In this document: piece after piece, positions 8,317 to 17,282 of the stretch
How positions within the stretch are numbered: the first letter of the stretch is position 1
Layout: each line of letters opens with the position of its first letter
Assembly: GCA_947169235.1 (NCBI GenBank)
Contig: CAMVOY010000013.1
Coordinates: 1 to 47,651, forward strand
From: an uncultured Lachnospiraceae bacterium
Lineage (GTDB): Bacteria; Bacillota; Clostridia; Lachnospirales; Lachnospiraceae
Direction: 5' to 3'
DNA: 47,651 nucleotides
Position numbers and translations under genes: made by a program
Notes under the pieces: model-generated
Databases searched by the model: none
Told to the model about the DNA's origin: nothing
Seen by the model: the letters and a program-made list of their open reading frames with translations, nothing else

Positions 8317-8826
8317 ATGGACTGCATTTTTGTATTCCTTGTACTCCTGCCTGCTTCCCTCTTTGATCTCTCCCGTTATCGGATTCCGAACGCGTTTCCG
8401 GTAGCAGGTCTTATCATTAGCCTATTCAGGCGTCTTGAGCTGCAGGGCTTGAACAGTGTATGGTCCTGGCTCGCAGGGATGATCATCCCTTTGATCCTAT
8501 TCTTTTTTCTTTTTCGATGGCGCATGTTTGGAGCATCGGATGGAAAACTCATGGCGGTAACCGGCAGCTACGTCGGTATTCCGGGTGTATTTTTTGTACT
8601 CTTTTATTCACTTATTATCGGGGCGATCTTTTCAATTATCAAAATAGTTATTTTACATAATTATAACGAACGAAAACAGCGTCTGATCGCGTATGTAAAT
8701 GAGACTATTATCACCAAGAGTATTCCGCGTTATTATGATCGAAAAAGAGATGGTGAATCCGGAGTTATACCATTCGGTGTAGCAATCGGTTTTGGTACAT
8801 TATTTTATATGATGGGAGAATGCTGA
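8317..8826 (+). CDS. Prepilin peptidase (TadV/CpaA-like, A24 family)
   Basis: This 169-residue membrane aspartic peptidase should cleave the leader of Flp-type prepilins at the cytoplasmic face. The two catalytic aspartates are in place: D17 in FDLSRYRIPN and D75 in GASDGK, the equivalent of the GxGD motif. It lacks the N-terminal methyltransferase region of PilD, as expected of TadV. It is the first gene of the Tad operon and its TGA overlaps the next gene's ATG. TAGGAGA lies about 7 bases before the start codon. A second A24 peptidase occurs later in the same operon. Confidence 0.88.
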   Translation: MDCIFVFLVLLPASLFDLSRYRIPNAFPVAGLIISLFRRLELQGLNSVWSWLAGMIIPLILFFFLFRWRMFGASDGKLMAVTGSYVGIPGVFFVLFYSLIIGAIFSIIKIVILHNYNERKQRLIAYVNETIITKSIPRYYDRKRDGESGVIPFGVAIGFGTLFYMMGEC

Positions 8827-9800
8827 TGGGAGAGAAAAAACTGTATCTGTACTTAAATGATACCGAATACGGAAAACGGTTCCAAAGATATCTGAATATA
8901 AACAGACATCCTAAACTCAGGATCGAAATGGTGACGGAACGGGATGATTTTTGGAGAGGCAGGGAGCACAAGGTTAGTGAGAATGAATACTGGCTTACTG
9001 ATGATATTAAAGGCGCAACCGATGACAGGAACGACCCGACTTCTCTGATCGTTATTGACGATCATACGGACGAGAACAGAAACAGAGTCAGCTGTCGGAC
9101 GAAAGCAAAAAACATGCTTATCATGATCCTTTCAATAATGGCTTTGGATTTAGAGGCGACCGTTGAGGCAGGTGCACCCATGCGGGGCATCTATGGAGTC
9201 TATTCGCCGTGGGGCGAGGAAGGCTCAGTGTTCTCCGCTCTCTTATCACAACGACTCTCAGACTACGGTAAATGTCTCTTTATAAATCTACAGGAGTTTC
9301 CTCTGTTTTACAAAGATGACACCACAGAGGATTGCAGTCTCGGTGAGATTCTTTTCAGAATAGATTCTCCCGGTCTTGAGAGCATCGTTGAGAGATCAAA
9401 GAAAAAATACGGTGCGGCAGAACGTCTTCCTGCGGTATCTCATTACAGAGATCTTTGGGATATAAATGCAGATGATATGGAAAGATTTTTAAACAGGCTG
9501 ACTGATGAACTTGGTTACAAATATGTTTTGGTCCATTTTAACGACGTAAGAGAAGCCGTTCCGATGGCTGATCTGATGAACGGAGTATTCTTCGTCAATA
9601 GATCCGGTAAAACAGATCCGTCTGTCAGATGGAAAAAATACGCCGCTACCGAAAAAAAGGAAGGTCAGATCATACCTGTGATAATGCCACGGGGATGGGC
9701 GGATTGGATCAATGAACTGGAAAAAAGCGAGCCGGAATGCTGGCTTAACGACACTGAGAAAAAAGAGTTTATCGATAGCATATGGAATCAGGGATCATGA
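8826..9800 (+). CDS. TadZ/CpaE-like pilus assembly protein, Walker motif degenerate
   Basis: This 324-residue protein sits where tadZ/cpaE usually lies, between the prepilin peptidase and the CpaF ATPase. An N-terminal receiver-like region is followed near residue 125 by GVYSPWGEEGSVFSALLS, placed like the P-loop of MinD/ParA relatives but lacking the key lysine and threonine. The remaining strand-helix pattern (KCLFINLQEF, YKYVLVHFND) fits a MinD-like fold. TadZ positions the pilus machine at the pole in other bacteria. The start at 8826 gives a TGATG overlap and places GGGAG 7 bases upstream; an ATG at 8820 has no spacing. Identification rests on position and weak motifs. Confidence 0.7.
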   Translation: MGEKKLYLYLNDTEYGKRFQRYLNINRHPKLRIEMVTERDDFWRGREHKVSENEYWLTDDIKGATDDRNDPTSLIVIDDHTDENRNRVSCRTKAKNMLIMILSIMALDLEATVEAGAPMRGIYGVYSPWGEEGSVFSALLSQRLSDYGKCLFINLQEFPLFYKDDTTEDCSLGEILFRIDSPGLESIVERSKKKYGAAERLPAVSHYRDLWDINADDMERFLNRLTDELGYKYVLVHFNDVREAVPMADLMNGVFFVNRSGKTDPSVRWKKYAATEKKEGQIIPVIMPRGWADWINELEKSEPECWLNDTEKKEFIDSIWNQGS

Positions 9801-11017
9801 ATGATGATATAAAGAATAAGGTCAGAGAACGAGTGATAGAGCAACTCCTCCCCGGTGAAGAGATCAGCGACGAGAGACTATTGTCAAGGATCGAGGAGCA
9901 GATCGAGCTGATAGCCGGGGATCGGTATCTGAGACTCGAAGAAAAAAAGTCGATTCGCCATGAGATTTTTAATTCACTTAGAAGAATGGATGTTTTGCAG
10001 GACATCTTAGAGGACGAGGATGTAACTGAGATCATGGTGAACGGACCCGATCATATATTTGTGGAACGCTCAGGCAGGATAACGGAAACAGGATTAAGGT
10101 TTGAATGCAGGGAGAGACTCGAGGATATCGCACAACAGATAGCCTCAACAGGAAACAGGATAGTCAACGAGTCGCATCCCATCCTTGATGCGAGACTTAC
10201 GGATGGATCGAGAGTTAACATCGTCGTACCGCCTGTCGCAATTGAAGGCCCGGTGATCACTATCAGGAAGTTCCCGAAAGAAGCGATGACCATGGATGAT
10301 CTGATCAGAATGGGTGCGGTAACAACCGAAGCAGAGGACTATCTGAAACAACTCGTGGAGGCCCGTTATAACATTTTTATCTCGGGAGGAACAGGCGCAG
10401 GCAAGACCACATTTTTGAACATACTTTCAAACTATATCCCGAGAAATGAGCGAGTGATAACGATCGAGGATTCCGCTGAACTGCAGATCAGAAATGTTGA
10501 TAACCTGGTCAGACTCGAGGCGAGAAACGCCAATGTCGAAGGGAAAAACGAGGTAACCATAAGAGATCTCGTAAAAAGTGCCCTGAGAATGAGACCGGAT
10601 CGGATCATCGTCGGAGAGATCAGAGATTCCGCCGCGATAGACATGCTGACGGCATATAATACGGGACACGACGGATCACTCTCTACGGGACACGCAAACT
10701 CCCCTTCAGACATGCTTAACCGCATGGAAACACTTGTCCTCATGGGACTGGATATACCGCTCGCAGCGATCCGCCAGCAGATAGCCTCTGGTATTGATAT
10801 TCTGGTGCACTTAGGCAGGCTCAGAGATAAATCCAGAAAGGTATTGGAGATCACTGAGATCTGCGATGTGGTCGACGGAAAGATAGAGTTAAATACACTC
10901 TTTCAGTATGTAGAGGATGGCGAAGAAAACGGAAAGGTTATCGGCAGCCTGAAAAGAACAACTAATAAACTGAGATCCACCGACAAGCTGAAACGCGCCG
11001 GAATAAATCCTTCATAA
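9797..11017 (+). CDS. cpaF: CpaF/TadA-type secretion ATPase
   Basis: This 406-residue ATPase powers assembly of Flp pili. A helical N-terminal region (about 1-75) precedes the core, which has ITEIMVNGP typical of CpaF, Walker A GGTGAGKT (197-204), an Asp-box ITIEDSAELQ, the RPDRIIVGEIRD Walker B region and the His-box STGHANS. Conservation looks complete, so the enzyme should be active. The start at 9797 overlaps the preceding stop as ATGA, with AGGGA just upstream. It is followed by the two platform proteins TadB and TadC. Confidence 0.95.
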   Translation: MNDDIKNKVRERVIEQLLPGEEISDERLLSRIEEQIELIAGDRYLRLEEKKSIRHEIFNSLRRMDVLQDILEDEDVTEIMVNGPDHIFVERSGRITETGLRFECRERLEDIAQQIASTGNRIVNESHPILDARLTDGSRVNIVVPPVAIEGPVITIRKFPKEAMTMDDLIRMGAVTTEAEDYLKQLVEARYNIFISGGTGAGKTTFLNILSNYIPRNERVITIEDSAELQIRNVDNLVRLEARNANVEGKNEVTIRDLVKSALRMRPDRIIVGEIRDSAAIDMLTAYNTGHDGSLSTGHANSPSDMLNRMETLVLMGLDIPLAAIRQQIASGIDILVHLGRLRDKSRKVLEITEICDVVDGKIELNTLFQYVEDGEENGKVIGSLKRTTNKLRSTDKLKRAGINPS

Positions 11018-11042
11018 ACCGATCACGAAAAGAGGTGAGAAC

Positions 11043-11840
11043 ATGATCAGCCTGAAACGAAAAAAGAAGAATAAAGCTCAAAACAATAATGCATTAAAGA
11101 TCGATTATAACAAGTACAATTATTCCATCAAAGAGAGAATGATCTACGGCGCCATAGGCGCAGCCGCAGGCCTCGGACTAATGTATCTGTTTTATTCAAA
11201 CATGATCATGTCAGCGCTCGGGGCGGTTATTGGAGCCGGTGTATTTTTAAGAATAAAAAAGAAAGGCTTATGTGAAAAGAGAAAATGGATGTTGATGACG
11301 GAGTTCAAAGATGCTCTTTCATCCATGACAGCCGCTCTCACGGCAGGCTACTCCATGGAAAACGCCGTTGCGGAAGCCTACAAGGATCTGAAGCTTTTGT
11401 ATGGGGAAGAAAGGATAATCCTTGCAGAGCTTAAGGACATAAAAGCAAAAACCGAACTGGGCGTCCCGATAGATGAGTCCTTCCACGACCTCGGTGTCAG
11501 AAGCGGAGTATCAGATATAGTGGTTTTTTCACAGGTATATGTAACAGCCAGAAAGAGTGGCGGAAACCTGGTCAAGATAATGAAACGAACTGCAGATGCG
11601 ATCAATGAAAAGATGGATATAGACCGCGAGGTCAGGACCATGATAGCCGGCAAACGTCTCGAGTCACTTTGCATGATGGTTATCCCTCTTTTGATAATCG
11701 TTTATTTGAGAGTATTCTCTCCGGGTTTTCTGAATCCCTTGTACCATGGCTTCGGAGGGAGGATTTTTATGAGCATCGCTTTAGGATGTTATTTCCTTGC
11801 AGTCTGCTGGAGCAAAAAGATAATGAACATCAGATACTGA
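11043..11840 (+). CDS. tadB: TadB-like inner-membrane platform protein (T2SSF)
   Basis: This 265-residue type II secretion F-domain protein forms the membrane platform with TadC. It has a lysine-rich start, membrane segments at about 37-75, a cytoplasmic helical F domain (about 85-210, with the conserved SMTAALTAGYSMENA region and GNLVKIMKR) and two C-terminal membrane segments. AGAGGTG lies about 6 bases before the ATG. It follows the CpaF gene by 25 bases. Length and order fit TadB. Confidence 0.88.
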   Translation: MISLKRKKKNKAQNNNALKIDYNKYNYSIKERMIYGAIGAAAGLGLMYLFYSNMIMSALGAVIGAGVFLRIKKKGLCEKRKWMLMTEFKDALSSMTAALTAGYSMENAVAEAYKDLKLLYGEERIILAELKDIKAKTELGVPIDESFHDLGVRSGVSDIVVFSQVYVTARKSGGNLVKIMKRTADAINEKMDIDREVRTMIAGKRLESLCMMVIPLLIIVYLRVFSPGFLNPLYHGFGGRIFMSIALGCYFLAVCWSKKIMNIRY

Positions 11841-11852
11841 TCGCAGATCATG

Positions 11853-11982
11853 ACGACGAAAAAGGGGGTACGGTATGTTATTAAAAAGAAAAAAAGGGAA
11901 GAAAAAAGAGGATAAAAATAAAACAACAATCGGCGGATTATTTTTAAAAAGTAATCGGTTGCGTACCCTCCTTTTTCGTCGT
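11853..11982 (+). repeat. 20-bp inverted repeat enclosing the tadC start
   Basis: The left arm at 11853-11872 (ACGACGAAAAAGG then GGGTACG) covers the ribosome-binding site of the next gene. The right arm at 11962-11982 is its reverse complement with one unpaired T at 11969. The arms are separated by about 90 A-rich bases that encode a lysine-rich N-terminus. Pairing would hide the ribosome-binding site. The pair could equally be the terminal repeats of a small inserted element. Confidence 0.6.
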
Positions 11983-13248
11983 TGTTCCACAAAGGATTTT
12001 GTCAGTGTGATGGAGCCGAGAGCCCGACCTGAAACGGAGATGGAAAAAATATGGGAAAAGAGGATCGGCCTCATAGTAGTTCTGATCATATCCGCGTTAC
12101 TCATGTGGGTTATCTGTTTTACATCCGATCCGCCCGAAGGCAGACTCAGTGATGGCAATCGTCTTACAAGACCTTCTGAAGCGGAGGATGTCACGCTGAG
12201 GGTATCCGGTGAGAGTAAGAACGGAAGATGGGAAAGACAGTTTTCGTTTGATCTGTCCGAAAGGATGTTTACCGATGAAGAGAAGGCAGAGATAGAAAAA
12301 CAGATTGACAATTATATAACAAAAACACTCCCCGGTAAAAACCCCTCGCTTAATAGTGTAGAAAAAAGCCTTTCATTTGTAAAAAGCGTGCCCGGTACCA
12401 ACGCAATCGTTGAATATGAATACGACGACAGATACTTAAAGTCAGACGGGTCCGCAGTCGCCAAAAACATACCGGAAGAAGGTGTGGATACGGAGATAAG
12501 AGCCAAGGCAAAATGGAAGAATTATTCCGGAGAATTCAATTACAATATTCACCTGATCCCTTCAGATATCTCAAGTTCAAAAGCCATTATAGCAGATGCA
12601 AAAAAACGGATAAAACGTTCCATCAAACAACAGGCGACCAAGTCCACGATAGAGCTTCCAAACGAATACACTTATTCGGAGGATGAGGCAGAAAAAGATT
12701 ACATGCCGGTATTTGTTATCCTGGGAATCATATTTATACTGCCCGTTTTATGGCGGGAACAACAAAAGCGAAAATTATCTTTTCGGGAAGATCAGCTGAT
12801 AAGTGATCACCCCGGGTTCATTAACAAGGTTATGCTTTTACTTGGTGCAGGCCTTACTCTGCGATATGCCATAGAAAGGATATCCGGCGAGTACGAACGC
12901 GAACTATCCGGCGGAGGTGAAAAACACTTCGTATACGAGGAACTATGCGTGACCATGCAGGAGCTCAGGGATGGTATGAGCGAAGGACAGGCGATCGAGA
13001 ACTTCGGAAAGAGATGCCGCTCGATGCCCTATATGAGATTCGCTTCAGTAGTCACTCAGAATCTTCGAAAGGGCGCCGAGGGTATCCTTGCAATCCTTGA
13101 AAAAGAAGCGAGTGAGTCTCTGATGGAGAGAAAGCAGGCAGCGTTAAGACGCGGAGAAGTAGCCGGTACAAAGCTTCTTTTTCCGATGATGATCATGCTC
13201 GGCCTGGTTATGGCTATAATCATGGTCCCTGCATTTATGTCAATGTAA
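11875..13248 (+). CDS. tadC: TadC-like platform protein with large N-terminal insertion
   Basis: This 457-residue T2SSF-family protein is larger than typical TadC (about 300). A very basic start (residues 1-16) is followed by a membrane segment (63-82), a roughly 190-residue non-membrane, probably extracytoplasmic segment (85-272), a second membrane segment (276-293), the F domain (about 315-430, with LLGAGLTLRYAIE and ELRDGMSEGQAIENF) and a final membrane segment. The AAGGGGG ribosome-binding site 6 bases before the ATG lies inside one arm of the inverted repeat 11853-11982. Translation could instead begin near residue 45, where similarity to other TadC proteins begins. The start is therefore uncertain. 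Confidence 0.82.
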   Translation: MLLKRKKGKKKEDKNKTTIGGLFLKSNRLRTLLFRRCSTKDFVSVMEPRARPETEMEKIWEKRIGLIVVLIISALLMWVICFTSDPPEGRLSDGNRLTRPSEAEDVTLRVSGESKNGRWERQFSFDLSERMFTDEEKAEIEKQIDNYITKTLPGKNPSLNSVEKSLSFVKSVPGTNAIVEYEYDDRYLKSDGSAVAKNIPEEGVDTEIRAKAKWKNYSGEFNYNIHLIPSDISSSKAIIADAKKRIKRSIKQQATKSTIELPNEYTYSEDEAEKDYMPVFVILGIIFILPVLWREQQKRKLSFREDQLISDHPGFINKVMLLLGAGLTLRYAIERISGEYERELSGGGEKHFVYEELCVTMQELRDGMSEGQAIENFGKRCRSMPYMRFASVVTQNLRKGAEGILAILEKEASESLMERKQAALRRGEVAGTKLLFPMMIMLGLVMAIIMVPAFMSM

Positions 13249-13272
13249 ACTAATGAGAAAGGAGGATGCGAC

Positions 13273-13467
13273 ATGGACAGATTGGAAAGATTTGGCACTG
13301 ATATCAAAGAGTACGCAAAAGATGATACGGCGATAGGCGTAGTTGAGATCATATTGATCCTTGTGGTACTTATCGCATTGGTTCTGTTGTTTAAAGATCA
13401 GATTGTCAAGGTGGTAAACAATGCGTTTAAAAGCTTTAATTCAGATTCAGCTGAGATCATCGGCTAG
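13273..13467 (+). CDS. Flp-type (type IVb) pilin
   Basis: This 64-residue protein has a short charged leader, DDTAIG, then VVEIILILVVLIALVLLF, giving a plausible prepilin cleavage after Gly22 and the Glu characteristic of type IVb pilins. The mature protein would be about 42 residues, mostly one hydrophobic helix. It is the only small major-pilin candidate in the operon and should be the structural subunit of the Tad pilus. GGAGG lies just upstream of the ATG. The next gene starts 47 bases before its stop codon. Confidence 0.9.
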   Translation: MDRLERFGTDIKEYAKDDTAIGVVEIILILVVLIALVLLFKDQIVKVVNNAFKSFNSDSAEIIG

Positions 13468-15460
13468 TGCAGGTATCACCGTAATGATGTCACTGGTGGG
13501 CGTTCTCATCATCGCCATGGTCGGTACATGTGTTGAGACCGCCCGCTATACAGCCTGTTCAGGCCAGGGCTGCGAAGTCCTGAGAGTCGGTACCGACGCA
13601 CTTTTAACAGAATACTCGAAACCTCTGTATGACAACTACGGGTTATTTTTCATAGAGGATAACGGAGAACCATTTGAGCGTGTGATAGCCCGATACGTAG
13701 GTGCCGGAATGAAGAACACTCCCGGCTTTACCGATTTCCTCAAGGGTGAACTCTGCTCTCTCAGTATAAACGAAAAGATCCATGTTGGTGATAACGAGGC
13801 CGAACCTCTGGCCGATGAGATCAAGGAGTACATGAAAAGATTTGCGACAGCTGACGGATTAAGATCACTTCTCGGGAAAGTGAGCAAACTGTCTGATGCA
13901 GAGGATACCGCTACAGCAATAGAGCAAACCGTAGACGAGGAACGCGAGGATACCAAGCTTGATAAAAGGATTCTCAGATTGATGCTTTTGGTCGACGGTG
14001 TACGGATATCCAGGAGCGGTTCAGTAACCTGCGATAAATATTTTGTCAAAAAATACGCTGTGGTTGACAACTACACCGGTGCTGATTTCGGTATCACTGA
14101 AGCAAAGGTATGGAACAGTGTAAAACGACAGATAAACAAAAACCCGGTAGAGTTTAACGACATCGGTCCCAAGTTTCTCTCAGGCATAAAAGCAGTCCGA
14201 GAAAAAACCGAGAAAGCGATCGAAGAAGGAGAAAGATTAAAAAGGGATTATGCTACCGCAAAGCACTCTGATATGGCAGCAAGGATAATAGCAGGATTAC
14301 CATCTCTTGCCGGAAATCTGAGAGTACTTAAGGAAACGGAAAAGCTCCTTTCAAACGTTAATACTTCCGTCAAAGAAACAAAACTAAAACTCAAAGAACT
14401 CTGGAAGGATTACGATACAGACAGTCTGTCATTTGATTACTCCGGAGTATCGGCAGCAAAGGGAGATGATGCAGATCCATTGAATTCACTTGGTTCAGCT
14501 ATAGGCGACGGTATCCTTTCACTCGTTTGCAAAAACCCCGAAAAGCTATCCGAAAAAGGAATAAAAAAGCCGGATAAATATGCGGAATACTATAAATCTC
14601 AACCGGTCAAAAAAGATGATTATACAAACAGGGTGAAGTCTCTGACGCAGGACAGAGAGGTAAGTCTATCCGGCACATTAGGCGATGTTGTCGAGTATGG
14701 TCTCGATGAGTTTATGCTCGATTCATATATCACAAAGATGTTTCCCAGTTATATTGAAAAGAATGAAAAAAAGGATAAAGACGGTAACAAATGGAAACGT
14801 TCTCTTAACTATGGATGGGAATACGTGGTGGCGGGAAACGGAAGTGATAAGTCAAATCTGGAATCAGTTATCTCCAGGATCCTTGCATTACGATCCATTA
14901 CCAATTTTACTGCGATACTCGCCGATCCCATAAAAAGAGCCGAGGCATTTGCTGCAGCAACCGCTGTTGTAGGTTTTACCGGACTTGTATTTTTGATTCA
15001 TTTTACTCAGACGCTTTTTATAGCAGCGTGGGCCTTTGCGGAAAGCCTGTGTGATATCGCAGCTTTACTTCAAAAAAGAGATGTGCCTCTTATCAAAACA
15101 AGCGCTCAAATAAAGACAAGTTTTCCGGAGATGTTTTTACTTACAAACGGAGCCATCTGTTCCAGAGCCATGAGATACACACCTGAGTCAGCTATGTCAT
15201 TCGGATATAAGGAATACATCATAATGTTTCTCATGATGACACCCGGGAAACTTTACAGGATTATGGATCTGATTGAAAACGATATGAAAAAGAATGGATA
15301 TGATGGATTCTCGATCGGAAAATGCGTCTTTAAGATCGATGTGGAAGCAGGCTTCAGATTCCCTGCAAAGTTCTTTCATCTACCCGGTATATCCCGGATA
15401 CTCAACAGGGACCTGTCCGGATATGAATATAACTGCCGGATATCTGCCGGATATTTGTAA
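13421..15460 (+). CDS. TadG-like/DUF5702-type pilus-locus protein
   Basis: This 679-residue protein has an N-terminal membrane anchor (about 17-40, MMSLVGVLIIAMVGT), a long soluble region rich in charged helices, and a second hydrophobic stretch near residues 505-550. This fits large TadG-like or DUF5702 proteins of clostridial Tad loci, which are thought to be minor pilins or anchors on the outer face of the membrane. AAGGTGG 6 bases before ATG supports the start, which overlaps the pilin gene by 47 bases in another frame and suggests translational coupling. Its exact role is not known. Confidence 0.75.
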   Translation: MRLKALIQIQLRSSASAGITVMMSLVGVLIIAMVGTCVETARYTACSGQGCEVLRVGTDALLTEYSKPLYDNYGLFFIEDNGEPFERVIARYVGAGMKNTPGFTDFLKGELCSLSINEKIHVGDNEAEPLADEIKEYMKRFATADGLRSLLGKVSKLSDAEDTATAIEQTVDEEREDTKLDKRILRLMLLVDGVRISRSGSVTCDKYFVKKYAVVDNYTGADFGITEAKVWNSVKRQINKNPVEFNDIGPKFLSGIKAVREKTEKAIEEGERLKRDYATAKHSDMAARIIAGLPSLAGNLRVLKETEKLLSNVNTSVKETKLKLKELWKDYDTDSLSFDYSGVSAAKGDDADPLNSLGSAIGDGILSLVCKNPEKLSEKGIKKPDKYAEYYKSQPVKKDDYTNRVKSLTQDREVSLSGTLGDVVEYGLDEFMLDSYITKMFPSYIEKNEKKDKDGNKWKRSLNYGWEYVVAGNGSDKSNLESVISRILALRSITNFTAILADPIKRAEAFAAATAVVGFTGLVFLIHFTQTLFIAAWAFAESLCDIAALLQKRDVPLIKTSAQIKTSFPEMFLLTNGAICSRAMRYTPESAMSFGYKEYIIMFLMMTPGKLYRIMDLIENDMKKNGYDGFSIGKCVFKIDVEAGFRFPAKFFHLPGISRILNRDLSGYEYNCRISAGYL

Positions 15461-15528
15461 CGTTTTTTTCGAGGTGGGAGAGGGTATTCTATTTAATTCC
15501 TATATACAGTTCTTAAAGGAGGTCTTTG

Positions 15529-16329
15529 TTGCAAATAATGATCATTATCTATAAAAGAGTCCACACACTGGTCAGGCGATACTCAAATCACAATAGGATA
15601 CCCTCTGCCGCCTCGTTAACAGTTGAAGCAGCTCTCGTACTCCCCCTTCTCCTCTTTGCGATCCTTACGATCGCTTATATGGGGCTGCTTGTAAAGACCG
15701 AAGACGAAGTACGGCATGCGATGATAAGAACAGTGACCGAAGCCTCTGCCGAGGTGGGGGCCGGTCTGACATCGCAGGCGAAAAGCATGCTTTATTATCG
15801 CGGGAAGCTTATGGCTTACCTCGGAGATACATCACTTAGTACAAATCTTATCGGATCATCCTTTCTCAAAGAAAACGATGAGATAGAGCTGGTGGTAAAC
15901 TACACCACGTCAATACCTTTTGCAATATTTGATCATATCAGACCCCTGTTTTCCGAGCGTATAAAAACCAGAGCCTTTGTCGGCGTTGACAAAAGAGGCG
16001 GGACTGATGAGGCCGACGATATCATCGTATACATCACCCCCACCGGGAGAGTATATCACCGGAATAAAAACTGCACTTATCTGAATCTTAGAGTATCTCA
16101 GGTACAGTATGGTGATGTAGCCGGGATGAGAAACTCCGGCGGAGGAAAGTATAAGCCCTGTCACAGATGTGCAGGAGGGTACAGCCCCGGCGCGGACACC
16201 TCGATATGGATCACAAACTATGGAGACAGATACCATATAAACAGGGGATGCTCGGAGATCAAGAGGACCATACAGGAGGTCTTCCTTTCGGAGGTTGGTA
16301 ACAGAGCTCCGTGCAGCAAGTGCGGATAG
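15529..16329 (+). CDS. TadE-like pseudopilin with C-terminal Cys/His repeat domain
   Basis: This protein of about 266 residues has a pseudopilin-type hydrophobic helix near 30-55 (SLTVEAALVLPLLL with the conserved Glu). After a soluble linker come two tandem copies of a motif near residues 165-215 and 220-266. Each copy has YH, then N-x-x-C, then PC-x-x-C at its end. The pattern resembles small zinc-binding repeats found at the ends of secreted proteins. TTG at 15529 is the preferred start, 6 bases after a strong AAAGGAGG; TTG at 15526 and ATG at 15538 are worse spaced. It lies inside the Tad operon. Confidence 0.78.
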   Translation: MQIMIIIYKRVHTLVRRYSNHNRIPSAASLTVEAALVLPLLLFAILTIAYMGLLVKTEDEVRHAMIRTVTEASAEVGAGLTSQAKSMLYYRGKLMAYLGDTSLSTNLIGSSFLKENDEIELVVNYTTSIPFAIFDHIRPLFSERIKTRAFVGVDKRGGTDEADDIIVYITPTGRVYHRNKNCTYLNLRVSQVQYGDVAGMRNSGGGKYKPCHRCAGGYSPGADTSIWITNYGDRYHINRGCSEIKRTIQEVFLSEVGNRAPCSKCG

Positions 16330-16392
16330 ATATTTTTTTCACTATGCAACGCCGGTTTATAAAACATAAAACGAAATGGAGAATAATTATAC

Positions 16393-16815
16393 ATGATTGA
16401 AATTGTACTGGATTTTGTATTGGTAATATACTTACTTATCATGGCTGTTATAGATTGCAAAAGAAAAGAGATTCCCATACTGCCGGGAGTAGTTTGTCTG
16501 ATCATCATTTCCGTAACCAGACTCATCACGGGTACGAACCCGATAACCGTCGGGGCAGGGATCTGCTTGGGTGCATTTATGTACGCTATCAGCAGGATAA
16601 CCCGGGGCCAGATAGGCGAGGCAGACGGACTTGTATATGCTGTGACGGGAGCCGGTATTGGGATAATCAAAAACTGCGAATTGCTGTTGGTCAGTCTTGT
16701 TTTAGCCGCAATGATCGGTTTGATCCTAATGGTCGTAAAAAAAGTAGGACGAAAATATAAGCTTCCATTTGTACCATTTACTTTAGCTTCATTTGGAGTG
16801 GTAATGCTTTTATGA
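16393..16815 (+). CDS. Second A24-type prepilin peptidase
   Basis: This 140-residue membrane protein has D21 in AVIDCKRKEIP and D78 in GEADG, the two aspartates of the A24 peptidase family. It is shorter than the first peptidase of this operon (169 residues) and lacks a methyltransferase domain. Neighbouring pseudopilin genes on both sides suggest that it could handle the TadE/F-type substrates while the first enzyme handles Flp. GGAG lies 11 bases before the ATG. Its stop overlaps the next start as ATGA. Confidence 0.82.
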   Translation: MIEIVLDFVLVIYLLIMAVIDCKRKEIPILPGVVCLIIISVTRLITGTNPITVGAGICLGAFMYAISRITRGQIGEADGLVYAVTGAGIGIIKNCELLLVSLVLAAMIGLILMVVKKVGRKYKLPFVPFTLASFGVVMLL

Positions 16816-17282
16816 AAACTATTATACGCATGAAAAAAACCGGTTATTATACAGTCGAAGCCACGTTTATTGTTACCATTTGTATAGTCATTTTAATGGC
16901 GATACTCTATACGGGTTTATACGTTCATGACAGGATAATAATAGAGGCTGTTACGAGCAGACAGACTTCGTTTTGGATCCATCAGGATGAAGATGAAAAA
17001 TGGAACGAAGAGGAGTTTACTGATGAGTTAAAAAATGATTTGGACAGGAAGCTTTTTTTGTTTACCGTAAACCATGTGGATGTAGATGAAATGATCATTA
17101 TTAAGACGGTTAATGTAAGATATAGCATTCCTATATCACTTGGGTTTTTAAAACGTATCTGGGGAGGGAATGACGGAGCACGAACGGAATGTATCAGTGT
17201 ATCAGAGGTTCGTCCCGCAAAGTGGAAATGGGATGCGGATGCGATAAAAGGAGAAAAAAATGATCAAGGAACAATGGAGTGA
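16812..17282 (+). CDS. TadE/TadF-like pseudopilin
   Basis: This 156-residue protein has a short basic leader and a hydrophobic helix at about residues 13-37 that begins YYTVEATFIVTICIVILM, with the Glu found in pseudopilins. The rest is a soluble, charged extracytoplasmic region. It starts with an ATGA overlap after the second prepilin peptidase and overlaps the following gene by 23 bases, so it is clearly in the operon. It is probably a minor pilin of the Tad system. Confidence 0.75.
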   Translation: MKTIIRMKKTGYYTVEATFIVTICIVILMAILYTGLYVHDRIIIEAVTSRQTSFWIHQDEDEKWNEEEFTDELKNDLDRKLFLFTVNHVDVDEMIIIKTVNVRYSIPISLGFLKRIWGGNDGARTECISVSEVRPAKWKWDADAIKGEKNDQGTME

